From assembly GCA_049511335.1 (NCBI GenBank), contig JBEKYD010000031.1:1-38016 (forward strand): DNA of 38,016 nucleotides, in the 5' to 3' direction. The notes beneath the pieces are model-generated. The model searched no databases. It was given only the letters and a program-made list of their open reading frames with translations, and had not been told where the DNA came from. Source of the stretch: JBEKYD01 sp049511335 (lineage in GTDB: Bacteria > Acidobacteriota > Terriglobia > Bryobacterales > Bryobacteraceae). A program made the translations under genes and the position numbers. Positions 1-7,713 of this stretch are shown here, one piece after another; the stretch's first letter is position 1, and every line of letters starts with the position of its first letter.

Positions 1-445
1 GATTATTCCGCCACGCCTCGGCGATCTGGCCCAAAATGGACGCAAAACCGGGGTGCCCATAGCGGTTCTCGGGCGGAAAGTACGTGCCGCCGAAGAACGG
101 TTCGAGCTCCGGCGTCAGCCATACCGACATCGGCCAGCCGCCCGAGCCGGTGGTCGCCTGCACGAAGGTCATGTAGATGCGGTCCACGTCCGGCCGCTCT
201 TCCCGGTCCACTTTTATAGCTATGTAGTCGCGGTTCAGCAGGGCCGCGATCCGCTCGTTTTCAAACGATTCGCGCTCCATCACGTGGCACCAATGGCAGG
301 TGGAATAACCCACCGAAAGGAAGATCGGCTTTTCGTGCGCCCGAGCCTTGGCGAACGCTTCCTCGCCCCATGGATACCAATCCACTGGATTGTGGGCATG
401 CTGAAGAAGGTAAGGGCTCTTTTCGCCGGCTAAGCGGTTGGGCAC
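1..445 (-). CDS. DUF255 thioredoxin-domain protein (YyaL/SSP411 family), 3' part outside window
   Basis: The visible N-terminal 148 residues match the start of the DUF255 (YyaL/SSP411, spermatogenesis-associated protein 20-like) family: SPYLLQHAHNPVDWYPWGEE, then a thioredoxin-like CHWCH motif followed by VMERESFENE, and GGWPMSVWLTPE and GGTYFPPE further on. Full family members run to roughly 600-700 residues and add a six-hairpin glycosidase-like domain, so most of the gene lies beyond position 1. The only in-frame start after the upstream stop is GTG at 445-443 (MPNRLAGEK). No Shine-Dalgarno sequence is present; TACCAT lies six bases upstream, suggesting a leaderless message. The gene is divergent from the secreted glycosidase at 526. 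Cellular role is not firmly established for the family. Family call is confident. Confidence 0.9.
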   Translation of the reverse strand, partial: MPNRLAGEKSPYLLQHAHNPVDWYPWGEEAFAKARAHEKPIFLSVGYSTCHWCHVMERESFENERIAALLNRDYIAIKVDREERPDVDRIYMTFVQATTGSGGWPMSVWLTPELEPFFGGTYFPPENRYGHPGFASILGQIAEAWRNN

Positions 446-451
446 GATCTC

Positions 452-457
452 ATGGTA
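452..457 (-). promoter_or_regulatory. Candidate -10 element for leaderless DUF255 gene
   Basis: On the minus strand TACCAT is followed by six bases and then the GTG start. A TANNNT hexamer at this distance would put the transcription start at or next to the start codon. The same arrangement recurs before several other genes in this window. No clear -35 box was seen. Confidence 0.4.
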
Positions 458-525
458 CCAACGGCGGCTTTGCGGTTATGCCGTCAGTTAGAATCACGTT
501 TCCGAAACGCGGTTAAGGAGGTTCC

Positions 526-3372
526 ATGTTTTTGAGCCGGCCGGTTTCTGTTTTGGTCCTGTTTGCCGCTGGCGTCTGGTCTGCCGCCGGCGCCGTCTCG
601 GTTGTGACGGACGCTTCGGCCACGCCCAGAGAATTGTATGGCGCCGAAAAGGTGAGGACGGCGATTGCGTCCCTCGAACACCCTCCGGCCGAAGCGCGCG
701 TGCTGGCGGCCGTTCGTTCCGCGCCTCTGCTTTCGCCCTACACCGAATTGCCCCCATTCGCTGCCGCCGAAACCGAGGCTTACGTTCTCGGGCGCTCAGG
801 CAACGTCTGGTTTGTGATGGGCAGCGACCCCTCCGGTGTACTGTATGGCTGCCTGGAGTTGGCTCGTCGCATCGGCGAGACAGGAGGCCTGCCTGCCATT
901 CTCGACGTGCGCAGCCATCCCGAATTCAAGATTCGCGGCACCTGCCTGCTTTGGACGAAGTGGGGCCCACTGGGATACAACTGGCCGATCACGCCCGCCA
1001 GCTTTCCCTGGTTTTTCGACCGTGCCCGCATGCTGCATTACCTCGACCTGCTGGCCGAAAACCGCTACAACACGATTTTCTTCTGGAACGGCCACCCCTT
1101 CCCTTATTTCCTGAAACTGCCGAAATATCCCGAAGCCCGCATGCTGGACGATGCCGATCTCGAGCGAAACATCGATCAGTTCACGTGGTTCACTCGCGAA
1201 GCCGACCGCCGGGGCATTTGGACCGTTCTTCACTTTTACAACATCCACGTTTCTCCGAATTTCGCCAAGGCCCATGAGCATGAGGGCGTAAAGGTGGAAA
1301 ATGCCGTGGCCACTCCGCTGCTGGTGGACTACACTCGCTATTGCGTCGGCGAATTTGTCCGAACGTACCCCAATGTCGGGCTGATGGTGACGGCCGGCGA
1401 AGCGCTTCGCGTGAACCGCGAGGAATTCGTTCGCGATGCCATCGTCGCCGGCATCGAAGACACCGGTCTTCACCCACCCTTGATCGTCCGCCAGTGGCAA
1501 ATCGATCCCTACCGCTTCCGCGATATCGTCAAACCCAACTACGACAACCTGTTCACCATGATGAAGCACAACACCGAGATGCTCGTCAGCCCGTATGCCG
1601 ACCCGCGCAACAAAACTTGGGTATCGTTCGGCCTGAACCACATCGTTAATGTTCACGAAAATGCCGACGTGAAGCCGCTGCGCTGGGGCTCGCCGCTATT
1701 TATCCACCAAATGATGGACCTGTGGAAGCAGATGGGCGTGGCGGGCTTCCATCTCTATCCCATGATGTCCTGGCAATGGCCCGATAACCTCGACCGCGTT
1801 TCGCCCGCGCTCGATACCGTGGACCGGGATTGGATTTGGATCGAGGCGTTCGGCCGCTACGGATGGCAGCTTGACCGGCCCGCGACGGAAGAGGAGCGCT
1901 ATTGGAAGCAGCGGCTGCGCGTGCGCTTCGGTTCGGCCGAAGCCGCCGATGCCGTCTACCGCTACTACGTGGAGACCGGGCCAGTGTCGCCCACGCTGCA
2001 GAACATCGTCAACATCTACAACATGAATTTCCATCCCACCCTGGTGAGCCAGGAATCCACCTTGAACGGCATCCTCCATTCGGACCGGTGGGAGGGTATC
2101 GGCAACCCGCTGGCCCAGCCGCTCGATGAAGTTACTCTTCAGAACTATGAAGCCAAATACGGAAAGCTCGACGCCACCGCGCGGCTCCGGCCCCCATCGT
2201 CGATCAAGGAACTGGTTCGTGCCGAGTCAATGGGAGCACCGCTGAAACCCGCTTCCGATCCGCTGCGCGTCGTTACCGTTCTGGAAGAGATGGCCGCGCG
2301 GGCTTTGGAGGGCCTCGAGCGAAACCAAAACAGCGCCGCGCGAAATCAGGCGGAATTCCAGCGATTCCGCAACGACGCCGGCATTCTGGTGCGCTTCAGC
2401 CGGTTCTACCGCGCCAAGCTGGAGGCCGCGCTCGAAAAAGGGCGCTACGATGCGTTGCACGACGTCCGCCATCTCGACCGAAGCCTCGAACTGCTGGGGC
2501 GGAGCGTGGAGGAATATCAGGCCATGACGAAACTGGCCGATGCCGGTTACCGCCAGGCCACGGACCTCTTACCCGTGTATCGGTGGACGACCGTCCAGAA
2601 GCAATTCGAGGATGAGTTGGCGTTCTATCGCGGCCAGCGCGCTCTGTACGACACCGGCACCGAAGTGGCGATCCTGGGCACGGATGGGCCCGTGAACGAC
2701 GCCAGCAACGCGTTCCATTGGCTGCTCGAAGAAACCTGCGCGGCTCGCGGCTGGAAGGTGCAGAGCTATGCATTCGGGCCCAATCCGCTTGGCAAGGCGC
2801 GGCTGGCGGTGGTTTACGACATGACATCGCCCGAATATACCCGCGTCGCGCCGAATTTGACGGAGTGGGTCAGGCGCGGAGGCCTGTTGCTGATATGGGA
2901 CCCGCTGGCGCGGGCCAATCCGTCGTCTCCGTTGCTGGCAGGCCTCGAATTTTCGGGCGACTCCGCCTATCGCTCGGCCTTCAACTTCGAATTCGACGGC
3001 TCGAACCCGCTCACGCGTTCGCTATCCGGCATCCACTCTATGTTCACCCCGGCCGACCAGTTGCACAGCTCCATCCGCGCCGCCGGCCCGGAATGGCAGG
3101 AGCTCGCCTATACCGTGATCTCCAATGTCTCCGGTCATCAGTTCTACACCGGCGACCCGACTTTCGGTCCCCGCTGGACATCGCTGATGGATACAGTTAA
3201 GGCCCCTGTATTGCTGTCTCGCGAGATAGGCGCCGGTCATATTGTTATCGCGCAACTGGGTACCACGAGCGCCCTGGTCCGGCCCGATGTGCGTGCAGTC
3301 CTGAAGGGCTCGCCGCTGTCGCAACTGGTGGAGAACCTGGTCAACTGGGCCGCCGGACAAGGGCAGCCCTGA
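526..3372 (+). CDS. Large secreted glycoside hydrolase-like protein
   Basis: The 948-residue product starts with a signal peptide (MFLSRPVSVLVLFAAGVWSA). Residues about 25-130 resemble the small alpha/beta domain found before the barrel in hexosaminidases and alpha-glucuronidases (GVLYGCLELARRI is typical). Residues about 135-500 look like a TIM-barrel catalytic domain, with aromatic-rich strands and an acidic candidate, E292, in VTAGEALR. A helical region follows. From about residue 715 to the end there is an alpha/beta region (EVAILGTDG, GGLLLIWDP) resembling a class I amidotransferase-like fold. AAGGAGG at 515-521 lies five bases from the ATG and fixes the start. Likely acts on polysaccharide outside the cytoplasm. 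I cannot assign a GH family or substrate; the fold is an inference from motif resemblance. Confidence 0.6.
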   Translation: MFLSRPVSVLVLFAAGVWSAAGAVSVVTDASATPRELYGAEKVRTAIASLEHPPAEARVLAAVRSAPLLSPYTELPPFAAAETEAYVLGRSGNVWFVMGSDPSGVLYGCLELARRIGETGGLPAILDVRSHPEFKIRGTCLLWTKWGPLGYNWPITPASFPWFFDRARMLHYLDLLAENRYNTIFFWNGHPFPYFLKLPKYPEARMLDDADLERNIDQFTWFTREADRRGIWTVLHFYNIHVSPNFAKAHEHEGVKVENAVATPLLVDYTRYCVGEFVRTYPNVGLMVTAGEALRVNREEFVRDAIVAGIEDTGLHPPLIVRQWQIDPYRFRDIVKPNYDNLFTMMKHNTEMLVSPYADPRNKTWVSFGLNHIVNVHENADVKPLRWGSPLFIHQMMDLWKQMGVAGFHLYPMMSWQWPDNLDRVSPALDTVDRDWIWIEAFGRYGWQLDRPATEEERYWKQRLRVRFGSAEAADAVYRYYVETGPVSPTLQNIVNIYNMNFHPTLVSQESTLNGILHSDRWEGIGNPLAQPLDEVTLQNYEAKYGKLDATARLRPPSSIKELVRAESMGAPLKPASDPLRVVTVLEEMAARALEGLERNQNSAARNQAEFQRFRNDAGILVRFSRFYRAKLEAALEKGRYDALHDVRHLDRSLELLGRSVEEYQAMTKLADAGYRQATDLLPVYRWTTVQKQFEDELAFYRGQRALYDTGTEVAILGTDGPVNDASNAFHWLLEETCAARGWKVQSYAFGPNPLGKARLAVVYDMTSPEYTRVAPNLTEWVRRGGLLLIWDPLARANPSSPLLAGLEFSGDSAYRSAFNFEFDGSNPLTRSLSGIHSMFTPADQLHSSIRAAGPEWQELAYTVISNVSGHQFYTGDPTFGPRWTSLMDTVKAPVLLSREIGAGHIVIAQLGTTSALVRPDVRAVLKGSPLSQLVENLVNWAAGQGQP

Positions 3373-3419
3373 CGGCGGCAGGTGCCCGGAACACACCTAA
3401 AGGGTTAAGCTGGGAAGAG

Positions 3420-3632
3420 ATGAGTAGCCAAATTTCACGGGAAACAGAAGTTCGGATCGTCGAGGAAGCCCAGAGGCAGGGTATCTCTGTGGAGGCCCTG
3501 CTGGAACGGCTCCTGGCTGAGCGCCGGTCCAGCGTGATCGCCGGCAACCGTCCAATCCCCGAATTGCCGGTCTGGCATCTCGGTGGGGTGGGCCCTCTCC
3601 ACCGCCGGGATATCTACAACGATGTCGATTGA
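3420..3632 (+). CDS. VapB-like antitoxin, small
   Basis: The 70-residue product has an N-terminal amphipathic segment with strand-helix-helix character (ISRETEVRIVEEAQRQGISV, then ALLERLLAER), consistent with a ribbon-helix-helix type antitoxin. Its C-terminal tail ends HLGGVGPLHRRDIYNDVD, an acidic and aromatic tail of the kind that wraps a toxin. It is followed, with overlap, by a 34-codon reading frame ending like the C-terminus of a PIN-domain VapC toxin, which supports the antitoxin call. A weak purine run (GGGAAGAG) sits directly before the ATG. It lies 47 bases after the glycosidase-like gene but probably is not part of that function. Whether it is still expressed without its toxin is unknown. 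Confidence 0.55.
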   Translation: MSSQISRETEVRIVEEAQRQGISVEALLERLLAERRSSVIAGNRPIPELPVWHLGGVGPLHRRDIYNDVD

Positions 3633-3726
3633 GCCCGGGCTCATCGATGCGGTCTATACCTTCAACACGGACGATTTCGAAGCGTTTCCCGAACTCGTGG
3701 TTATGACTCCAGTTGTGACTCCCTAA
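3622..3726 (+). pseudogene. VapC PIN-domain toxin remnant (internal deletion)
   Basis: A 34-codon frame starts with ATG inside the end of the antitoxin gene, the usual overlap for vapBC pairs. It reads about nine residues and then DAVYTFNTDDFEAFPEL followed by VVMTP. TFNxxDFxxFP with a final V-TP is the characteristic C-terminal strand and helix of VapC PIN-domain toxins. The three or four acidic catalytic positions and about 90-100 residues of the body are missing, so a large internal deletion is inferred. No toxin activity is expected. It could alternatively be a chance short frame, but the overlap and C-terminal match argue against that. Confidence 0.55.
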
Positions 3727-3758
3727 GGTCCTGCCGGGGATGTGCCGCCAAATTCCTC

Positions 3759-3794
3759 TTGACATCCTCCTCTTTTAGTACTAATTATTTAGTA
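3759..3794 (+). promoter_or_regulatory. Promoter and BlaI-type operator of the M56 operon
   Basis: A perfect -35 box, TTGACA, lies at 3759-3764. After a 17-base spacer TAATTA at 3782-3787 serves as -10. A perfect inverted repeat, TACTAA-N4-TTAGTA (3779-3794), covers the -10 box, and its last base is the A of the start codon of the BlaI-like gene. BlaI/MecI repressors bind short inverted repeats, so this is most likely the autoregulatory operator. The predicted transcription start coincides with the ATG and there is no Shine-Dalgarno sequence, implying a leaderless message. Confidence 0.7.
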
Positions 3795-4165
3795 TGCGAC
3801 GCCGCAGCAATACCCTCACCGGCCAGGAACTGGAAATCATGAAGATCGTCTGGGCCCGCGACCGCGTCACCGTGCGCGACGTTTACGAGGCCCTGCTCGA
3901 GCGGCGCAAGGTGGCGTACACCACCGTGATGACCATGATGAACATCCTGGAGCATAAGAAGTACCTCAAGAAGACCCAGGCCGAGCGCGCCTATGTGTAT
4001 CGCCCCGCGCAGCCGCAGGGCCAGGTGATCGGCGCCATGGTGCGGGAGTTCGTGAACCGCGTATTCAACGGGTCGGCCGAGCCGCTGCTGGTGCATTTGG
4101 TCGAGGAGCACAATCTTTCGGCCGCCGATCTGGAAGAAATCGCCCAGCTCAGGAGGAAGTCATGA
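3794..4165 (+). CDS. BlaI/MecI/CopY-family transcriptional repressor
   Basis: The 123-residue product is the usual length for BlaI/MecI repressors. LTGQELEIMKIVWARDRVTV begins the winged-helix domain, and VAYTTVMTMMNILEHK is the recognition-helix region. The C-terminal 40 residues form the dimerisation part that is cleaved in the classical staphylococcal system. It would bind the TACTAA/TTAGTA repeat that overlaps its own promoter and start codon, and so repress itself and the downstream peptidase gene. Its stop overlaps the next start (ATGA), so the two are translationally coupled. No beta-lactamase gene is nearby, so the regulated stress is unknown. Confidence 0.92.
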   Translation: MRRRSNTLTGQELEIMKIVWARDRVTVRDVYEALLERRKVAYTTVMTMMNILEHKKYLKKTQAERAYVYRPAQPQGQVIGAMVREFVNRVFNGSAEPLLVHLVEEHNLSAADLEEIAQLRRKS

Positions 4166-6018
4166 GCTCGCTTCTTTGGGACAATTTCTGCGCCTACAGC
4201 TTGCAAATCGCTTTGCTGGTAGGTGTGGCCGCCCTCCTGCCCTCGCTATTTCGCCTGCGCGCGCCCAATGCCCGCCTGGCCTATTGGTATGCGCTGCTGG
4301 CGGCGTGCGCGTTGCTTCCGCTGGTGCGCGCGTGGCAGCCCCAGGCGATCTCCGGCAACGTCCAGGTCGTAACGGTGGTCAGTCATGTCACCGCTGCCAT
4401 GCCGGTCGCCCGTCCGATTCCTTGGAGAGAACTCGCTCTGGCGGCCATCGCCTTGGGGGCGGCCGTGCGCCTGGCGTGGCTTCTCGCCGGCTTCCAAAGG
4501 CTGCGCCGTTACCGCCGCGCGGCCACGCCTCTGGAACACGGCTGCGGCTGGTCCACCGAAGCCGAGTTGCTCGTCTCCGCGGACGTCGCCGGTCCCGTCA
4601 CCTTCGGCTGGCGCAAACCCGTGATCCTCCTGCCCGCGCGTTTCCCGGACTTGGCCGAAGACATGCAAGACGCGATCCTATGCCACGAGATTCTCCACGT
4701 GCGCCGCCGCGATTGGCTCTTCGTGATCGCCGAAGAGCTGGTGCGCGCCGCGTTCTGGTTCCACCCCGCCATCTGGTGGGTGCTGGCCGAAATCCAACTG
4801 GCCCGCGAGCAGGCGGTGGACCGCGAAGTGCTTGACATGACGCGCTCGCGCGATCCTTATATCGACGCGCTGCTGGCCATGGCCGGAGCGCGCCCCGAGC
4901 TGGACCTGGCGCCCGCTCCGCTGTTCCTGCGCAAGCGCCATCTGAAGCAAAGAGTTATGGGCATTCTGAAGGAGGCGAAGATGTCGAAATCGCTCACCGC
5001 CGGCTTGCTGGCGGCCGGCCTGGCAACCATGGCCGCCGTCTGCTGGTTCGTGTCCGGCGCCATTCCATTAGCCGCCGCGCCACAAAGCGTGTTTGACGGG
5101 CCCGGCGTCACGGTCGATACGGGCGGCGCCGATCTGCTCCATCGCGGCGGCATCGTCTATCCCGCCGACGCTCAGGCGAAAGGCATCGAGGGAACCGTGG
5201 TGGTGCGAGTGACCGTCGATTCGAACGGCGAGGTCTCCGACGCCAGCGTGCTCAGCGGCCCGGACGAGCTGCGCCGCACCGTCCAGCAGTCCGTCTTAAG
5301 CTGGCACTTCACCAGCGCTTCGGCCAACTCCAAGCGTCAGGTCAGCGTAACGTTTGGGCCGCCCATGGCGCACAATGAGCCGGTGACAGAGCCTCGCCCG
5401 GCAACCGGGTCGGTGATCCGAAGCGGGGTATTCGCAGCGTCCATCCCCGCCCCTCCGTCGACGGCTTCGCCGAGCCCCGGCTCCCACGTCATCGAATCCA
5501 TTCAGATCTCGGGCCTGTCGGAGGAAGCCAAAGCGGAGCTGCTGGCCAGCCTGCCGGTAAAGGTCGGCGACGACTTCGTCGGCCTGGCTCCGAAGATCTT
5601 CCAAGCGGTTCATGAATTCGACAAGCATTTGACCGTCACCCTCCTGCCGACCCAGTCCGGAAACGCGCAGTTGATGATCTCGGTGCCCATGGCCGCAACC
5701 GGCATGGAATCCGCCGCTGGAACGGCTTCCAAGATCCGCGTCGGCGGCAATGTCCAAGCTACTAACCTCATCAGTCAGAGTCGCCCGCTCTATCCCCCGG
5801 CAGCGAAGGAAGCGCGCATTCAGGGCGTAGTCCAACTGGAGGCCACTATCGGCCCCGACGGCCACATCCAGGATTTGAAAGTAATCAGCGGCCATCCCCT
5901 GTTGGTTCAGGCGGCCTTGGAAGCCGTCAAAGACTGGGTCTACCGGCCCACCCTGCTCAATGGCAACCCGGTGACGGTCGTGACCATGATCGATGTCAAT
6001 TTCACCTTGTCGCAATAG
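4162..6018 (+). CDS. M56 (BlaR1-like) membrane metallopeptidase with TonB C-terminal domains
   Basis: The 618-residue product opens with hydrophobic segments at about 14-30, 35-55 and 92-110. The zinc-peptidase signature HEILH is at residues 175-179, followed by FWFHPAIWWVLAEIQLAREQ; the usual E-x-x-C-D further on reads EQAVD. A further membrane span lies at about 276-303. The extracytoplasmic half holds a TonB C-terminal-like domain (about 313-400), a POTRA-like stretch (about 433-500; IQISGLSEEAKAELLASLPV) and a second TonB-like domain (about 525-617; SGHPLLVQAALEAVKDWVY). It lacks the penicillin-binding domain of classical BlaR1. By analogy it senses an envelope signal and inactivates the BlaI-like repressor by proteolysis; the ligand is unknown. 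Start is fixed by ATGA overlap with blaI. Confidence 0.88.
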   Translation: MSSLLWDNFCAYSLQIALLVGVAALLPSLFRLRAPNARLAYWYALLAACALLPLVRAWQPQAISGNVQVVTVVSHVTAAMPVARPIPWRELALAAIALGAAVRLAWLLAGFQRLRRYRRAATPLEHGCGWSTEAELLVSADVAGPVTFGWRKPVILLPARFPDLAEDMQDAILCHEILHVRRRDWLFVIAEELVRAAFWFHPAIWWVLAEIQLAREQAVDREVLDMTRSRDPYIDALLAMAGARPELDLAPAPLFLRKRHLKQRVMGILKEAKMSKSLTAGLLAAGLATMAAVCWFVSGAIPLAAAPQSVFDGPGVTVDTGGADLLHRGGIVYPADAQAKGIEGTVVVRVTVDSNGEVSDASVLSGPDELRRTVQQSVLSWHFTSASANSKRQVSVTFGPPMAHNEPVTEPRPATGSVIRSGVFAASIPAPPSTASPSPGSHVIESIQISGLSEEAKAELLASLPVKVGDDFVGLAPKIFQAVHEFDKHLTVTLLPTQSGNAQLMISVPMAATGMESAAGTASKIRVGGNVQATNLISQSRPLYPPAAKEARIQGVVQLEATIGPDGHIQDLKVISGHPLLVQAALEAVKDWVYRPTLLNGNPVTVVTMIDVNFTLSQ

Positions 6019-6028
6019 AGGAGGCAAT

Positions 6029-7000
6029 ATGCGTAAAGTTGGAAGCAGATTTGGACTGTACCGCTCCGGGCCTCTGATGGCGATCGCGCTAGCTGCGGCA
6101 GCCATGGCGCAGATCGCTCCGGATTCCGCCGGAGTGACGGTCGATACCGGCCCAGCCCCGTTGCTGCATCGCAGCCCGGTGCAGTATCCCGAACCGGCCG
6201 TGGCCGCGGGCGTCGAAGGTACGGTAGTCGTCGCCCTGCGGGTTGACGGCAATGGCGAAGTGATTGATGCCAGCGCGATTAGCGGGCCGGAAGAGCTTCG
6301 CGCCGCCGTTCTCAAATCGGTCCTCAACTGGCATTTCGCCCAGGCAGCGGCGAATTCCACGCGCCAGGTGAGCGTGGTCTTCGAAGCCGCGGCCGCCAAG
6401 AAGCCCGGCCAAACCGGCGCCCTCATCGCGCCGCCCGTCAAGGAACCGCAAACCGTCAATCTAGGCGTCTACGGCCTGTCCGACGCGGCGCTCGCCGAAT
6501 TGCTTTCCCGCCTCCCGGTGCGGAATGGCGATACCATCTCCACCCAGGAACAGTTGCAAAAAGTGTTCGACGCCGTGTACGCTTTCGATAAGCACCTGCA
6601 AACATCGGTGTCCACCGGCGGATCGGGCGGGATGAGGATCACGATCACCGCGCCGGGTTCCACCCCGAAGTCAGCTTGGTTCACGGGCTCGGCCTTCGCG
6701 CCTCCGCCCGGCACCCTCACCGTCGGAGGCGCCGTCGAAGCCGCCAATCTCGTCACCAAGGTGACGCCGGTCTATCCGCCTTTGGCCAAGCAGGCGCGAA
6801 TTCAGGGCATAGTAAGCCTCATGGCCTTCATCGGCGCCGATGGCACGGTGAAGAATCTGAGCGTGGTCAGCGGTCATCCGCTACTGGTCCAAGCCGCCAT
6901 CGATGCGGTCAAACAGTGGGTCTATAAGCCAACCCTGTTAAACGGCGCCGCGGTGCCGGTTATGACCGCCATCGAAGTGAACTTCACGCTGTCTCAGTAG
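6029..7000 (+). CDS. Secreted TonB-domain/POTRA-like protein, paralogue of the preceding C-terminal half
   Basis: The start is set at ATG 6029, preceded by GAGGAGG with normal spacing and followed by a signal peptide (MAIALAAAAMAQIA). The 323-residue product repeats the architecture of residues about 310-618 of the M56 protein: TonB-like domain (GVTVDTG, EGTVVVALRVDGNGEV), POTRA-like stretch (VYGLSDAALAELLSRLPV), second TonB-like domain (SGHPLLVQAAIDAVKQWVY), and the same final NFTLSQ. It therefore arose by duplication of that half without the peptidase. Both paralogues probably act outside the cytoplasmic membrane. Third gene of the operon, ten bases after the M56 stop. It could bind the same ligand or peptide as the sensor; that is an inference. 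Confidence 0.8.
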   Translation: MRKVGSRFGLYRSGPLMAIALAAAAMAQIAPDSAGVTVDTGPAPLLHRSPVQYPEPAVAAGVEGTVVVALRVDGNGEVIDASAISGPEELRAAVLKSVLNWHFAQAAANSTRQVSVVFEAAAAKKPGQTGALIAPPVKEPQTVNLGVYGLSDAALAELLSRLPVRNGDTISTQEQLQKVFDAVYAFDKHLQTSVSTGGSGGMRITITAPGSTPKSAWFTGSAFAPPPGTLTVGGAVEAANLVTKVTPVYPPLAKQARIQGIVSLMAFIGADGTVKNLSVVSGHPLLVQAAIDAVKQWVYKPTLLNGAAVPVMTAIEVNFTLSQ

Positions 7001-7013
7001 AACCGGCCGCTAT

Positions 7014-7160
7014 CTAAGTACACAGTTTCGCAATTACGGTCACATATTCAGCAACCGCTCCCTAACGGTCGCGGCTCGGTTTCGTGCGTTTCCGAGCCGC
7101 GACCGTTAGGGAGCGGTTGCCCTGGAATACGTTATTGAATTTCCGAAACCGGGTACTAAG
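7014..7160. repeat. Palindromic repeat element (MITE/REP-like), complete copy
   Basis: The core is a perfect 29-bp inverted repeat, 7051-7079 against 7092-7120, with a 12-base loop. Outside the core the similarity continues imperfectly to the ends: the left end (7014-7030) and the reverse complement of the right end (7144-7160) agree at 14 of 17 bases. A second, half copy lies at 34850-34920. No coding frame is present, so it resembles a miniature inverted-repeat element or a large REP sequence. Transcribed, it would form a very stable hairpin between the TonB-domain gene and hicB and may act as a terminator. Confidence 0.85.
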
Positions 7161-7191
7161 ATTCCCCCGGGTTTCGCCGTGGCACCGGTGG

Positions 7192-7197
7192 TAAGCT
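7192..7197 (+). promoter_or_regulatory. Candidate -10 element for leaderless hicB
   Basis: TAAGCT is followed by six bases and ATG 7204, the same geometry seen at other genes in this window. A GTG at 7198 is an alternative start, but HicB proteins usually begin at MKLTIE, which supports 7204. Confidence 0.4.
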
Positions 7198-7203
7198 GTG
7201 GTT

Positions 7204-7410
7204 ATGAAGCTCACCATCGAGCTCGACCGCGAAGTCGACGGCCGCTGGATCGCTGAGGTGCCCGAGCTAAACATTCTCCTATATGGGGATTCGAGGCAGG
7301 ACGCGATTCGGCGCGCTCAGTCGGCGGCGCAGGAGATTGTTCTCGATCGCATCTCTCATGGCGAGCTGCCTCCGGAATCGGCGAATGCCGTGTTCGACGT
7401 TGCTGCGTGA
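7204..7410 (+). CDS. hicB: HicB-family antitoxin
   Basis: The 68-residue product has the HicB partial RNase H-like fold signature: MKLTIELDREVDGRWIAEVP, then the LLYGDSRQDAIRRAQSAA helix. It is a short version without a clear C-terminal DNA-binding domain. Its stop overlaps the GTG start of hicA by four bases (GTGA). It neutralises the downstream RNA-binding toxin. The antitoxin-first order is found in part of the HicBA family. The complete palindromic repeat ends 44 bases upstream. Confidence 0.82.
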   Translation: MKLTIELDREVDGRWIAEVPELNILLYGDSRQDAIRRAQSAAQEIVLDRISHGELPPESANAVFDVAA

Positions 7411-7619
7411 GTTCCTGGCCGTCGACGAAGGCGCGGCGGGTATTCGCCGCTTTGAAGCGGATCGGATGGCGTCATGACCGCACAGTGGGGTCCCACAAGA
7501 TCCTGAAAAAGGACGGGTGGGCGGACTATCCATTCTCTTTCCATGATTCCGAGGAACTTGGCCCCGCCGCCCTTGCGAAAATCTCAAAGAAGACGGGCCT
7601 CCAACCGGAAGACCTCTGA
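7407..7619 (+). CDS. hicA: HicA-family mRNA interferase toxin
   Basis: The 70-residue product has the double-stranded RNA-binding-like HicA fold: FAALKRIGWRHDRTVGSHKI, where the histidine in GSH is the catalytic residue of the family, followed by YPFSFHD and a C-terminal ALAKISKKTGL helix. The start is GTG 7407, overlapping the hicB stop. The pair appears intact, unlike the other toxin-antitoxin loci in this window. Known HicA toxins cleave mRNA and inhibit translation. Confidence 0.82.
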   Translation: MSSWPSTKARRVFAALKRIGWRHDRTVGSHKILKKDGWADYPFSFHDSEELGPAALAKISKKTGLQPEDL

Positions 7620-7713
7620 GGTTGTCCCCAAGGGCACCTCGGAATACCGATTCCCCGAGCGCGACCTCGCAGACTTGGTCGCCAACGGTGCGCTCATCCG
7701 CAGGACAGCGCCG

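Noticed and set aside
4176..4835. 219-residue plus-strand frame inside the M56 gene
   Set aside because: It is a shadow in another frame of the clearly coding M56 gene, arginine- and alanine-rich as expected for GC-rich shadow frames.
3794..7000. Beta-lactam resistance operon
   Set aside because: The BlaI/M56 pair is present, but the sensor has no penicillin-binding domain and no beta-lactamase gene is nearby.
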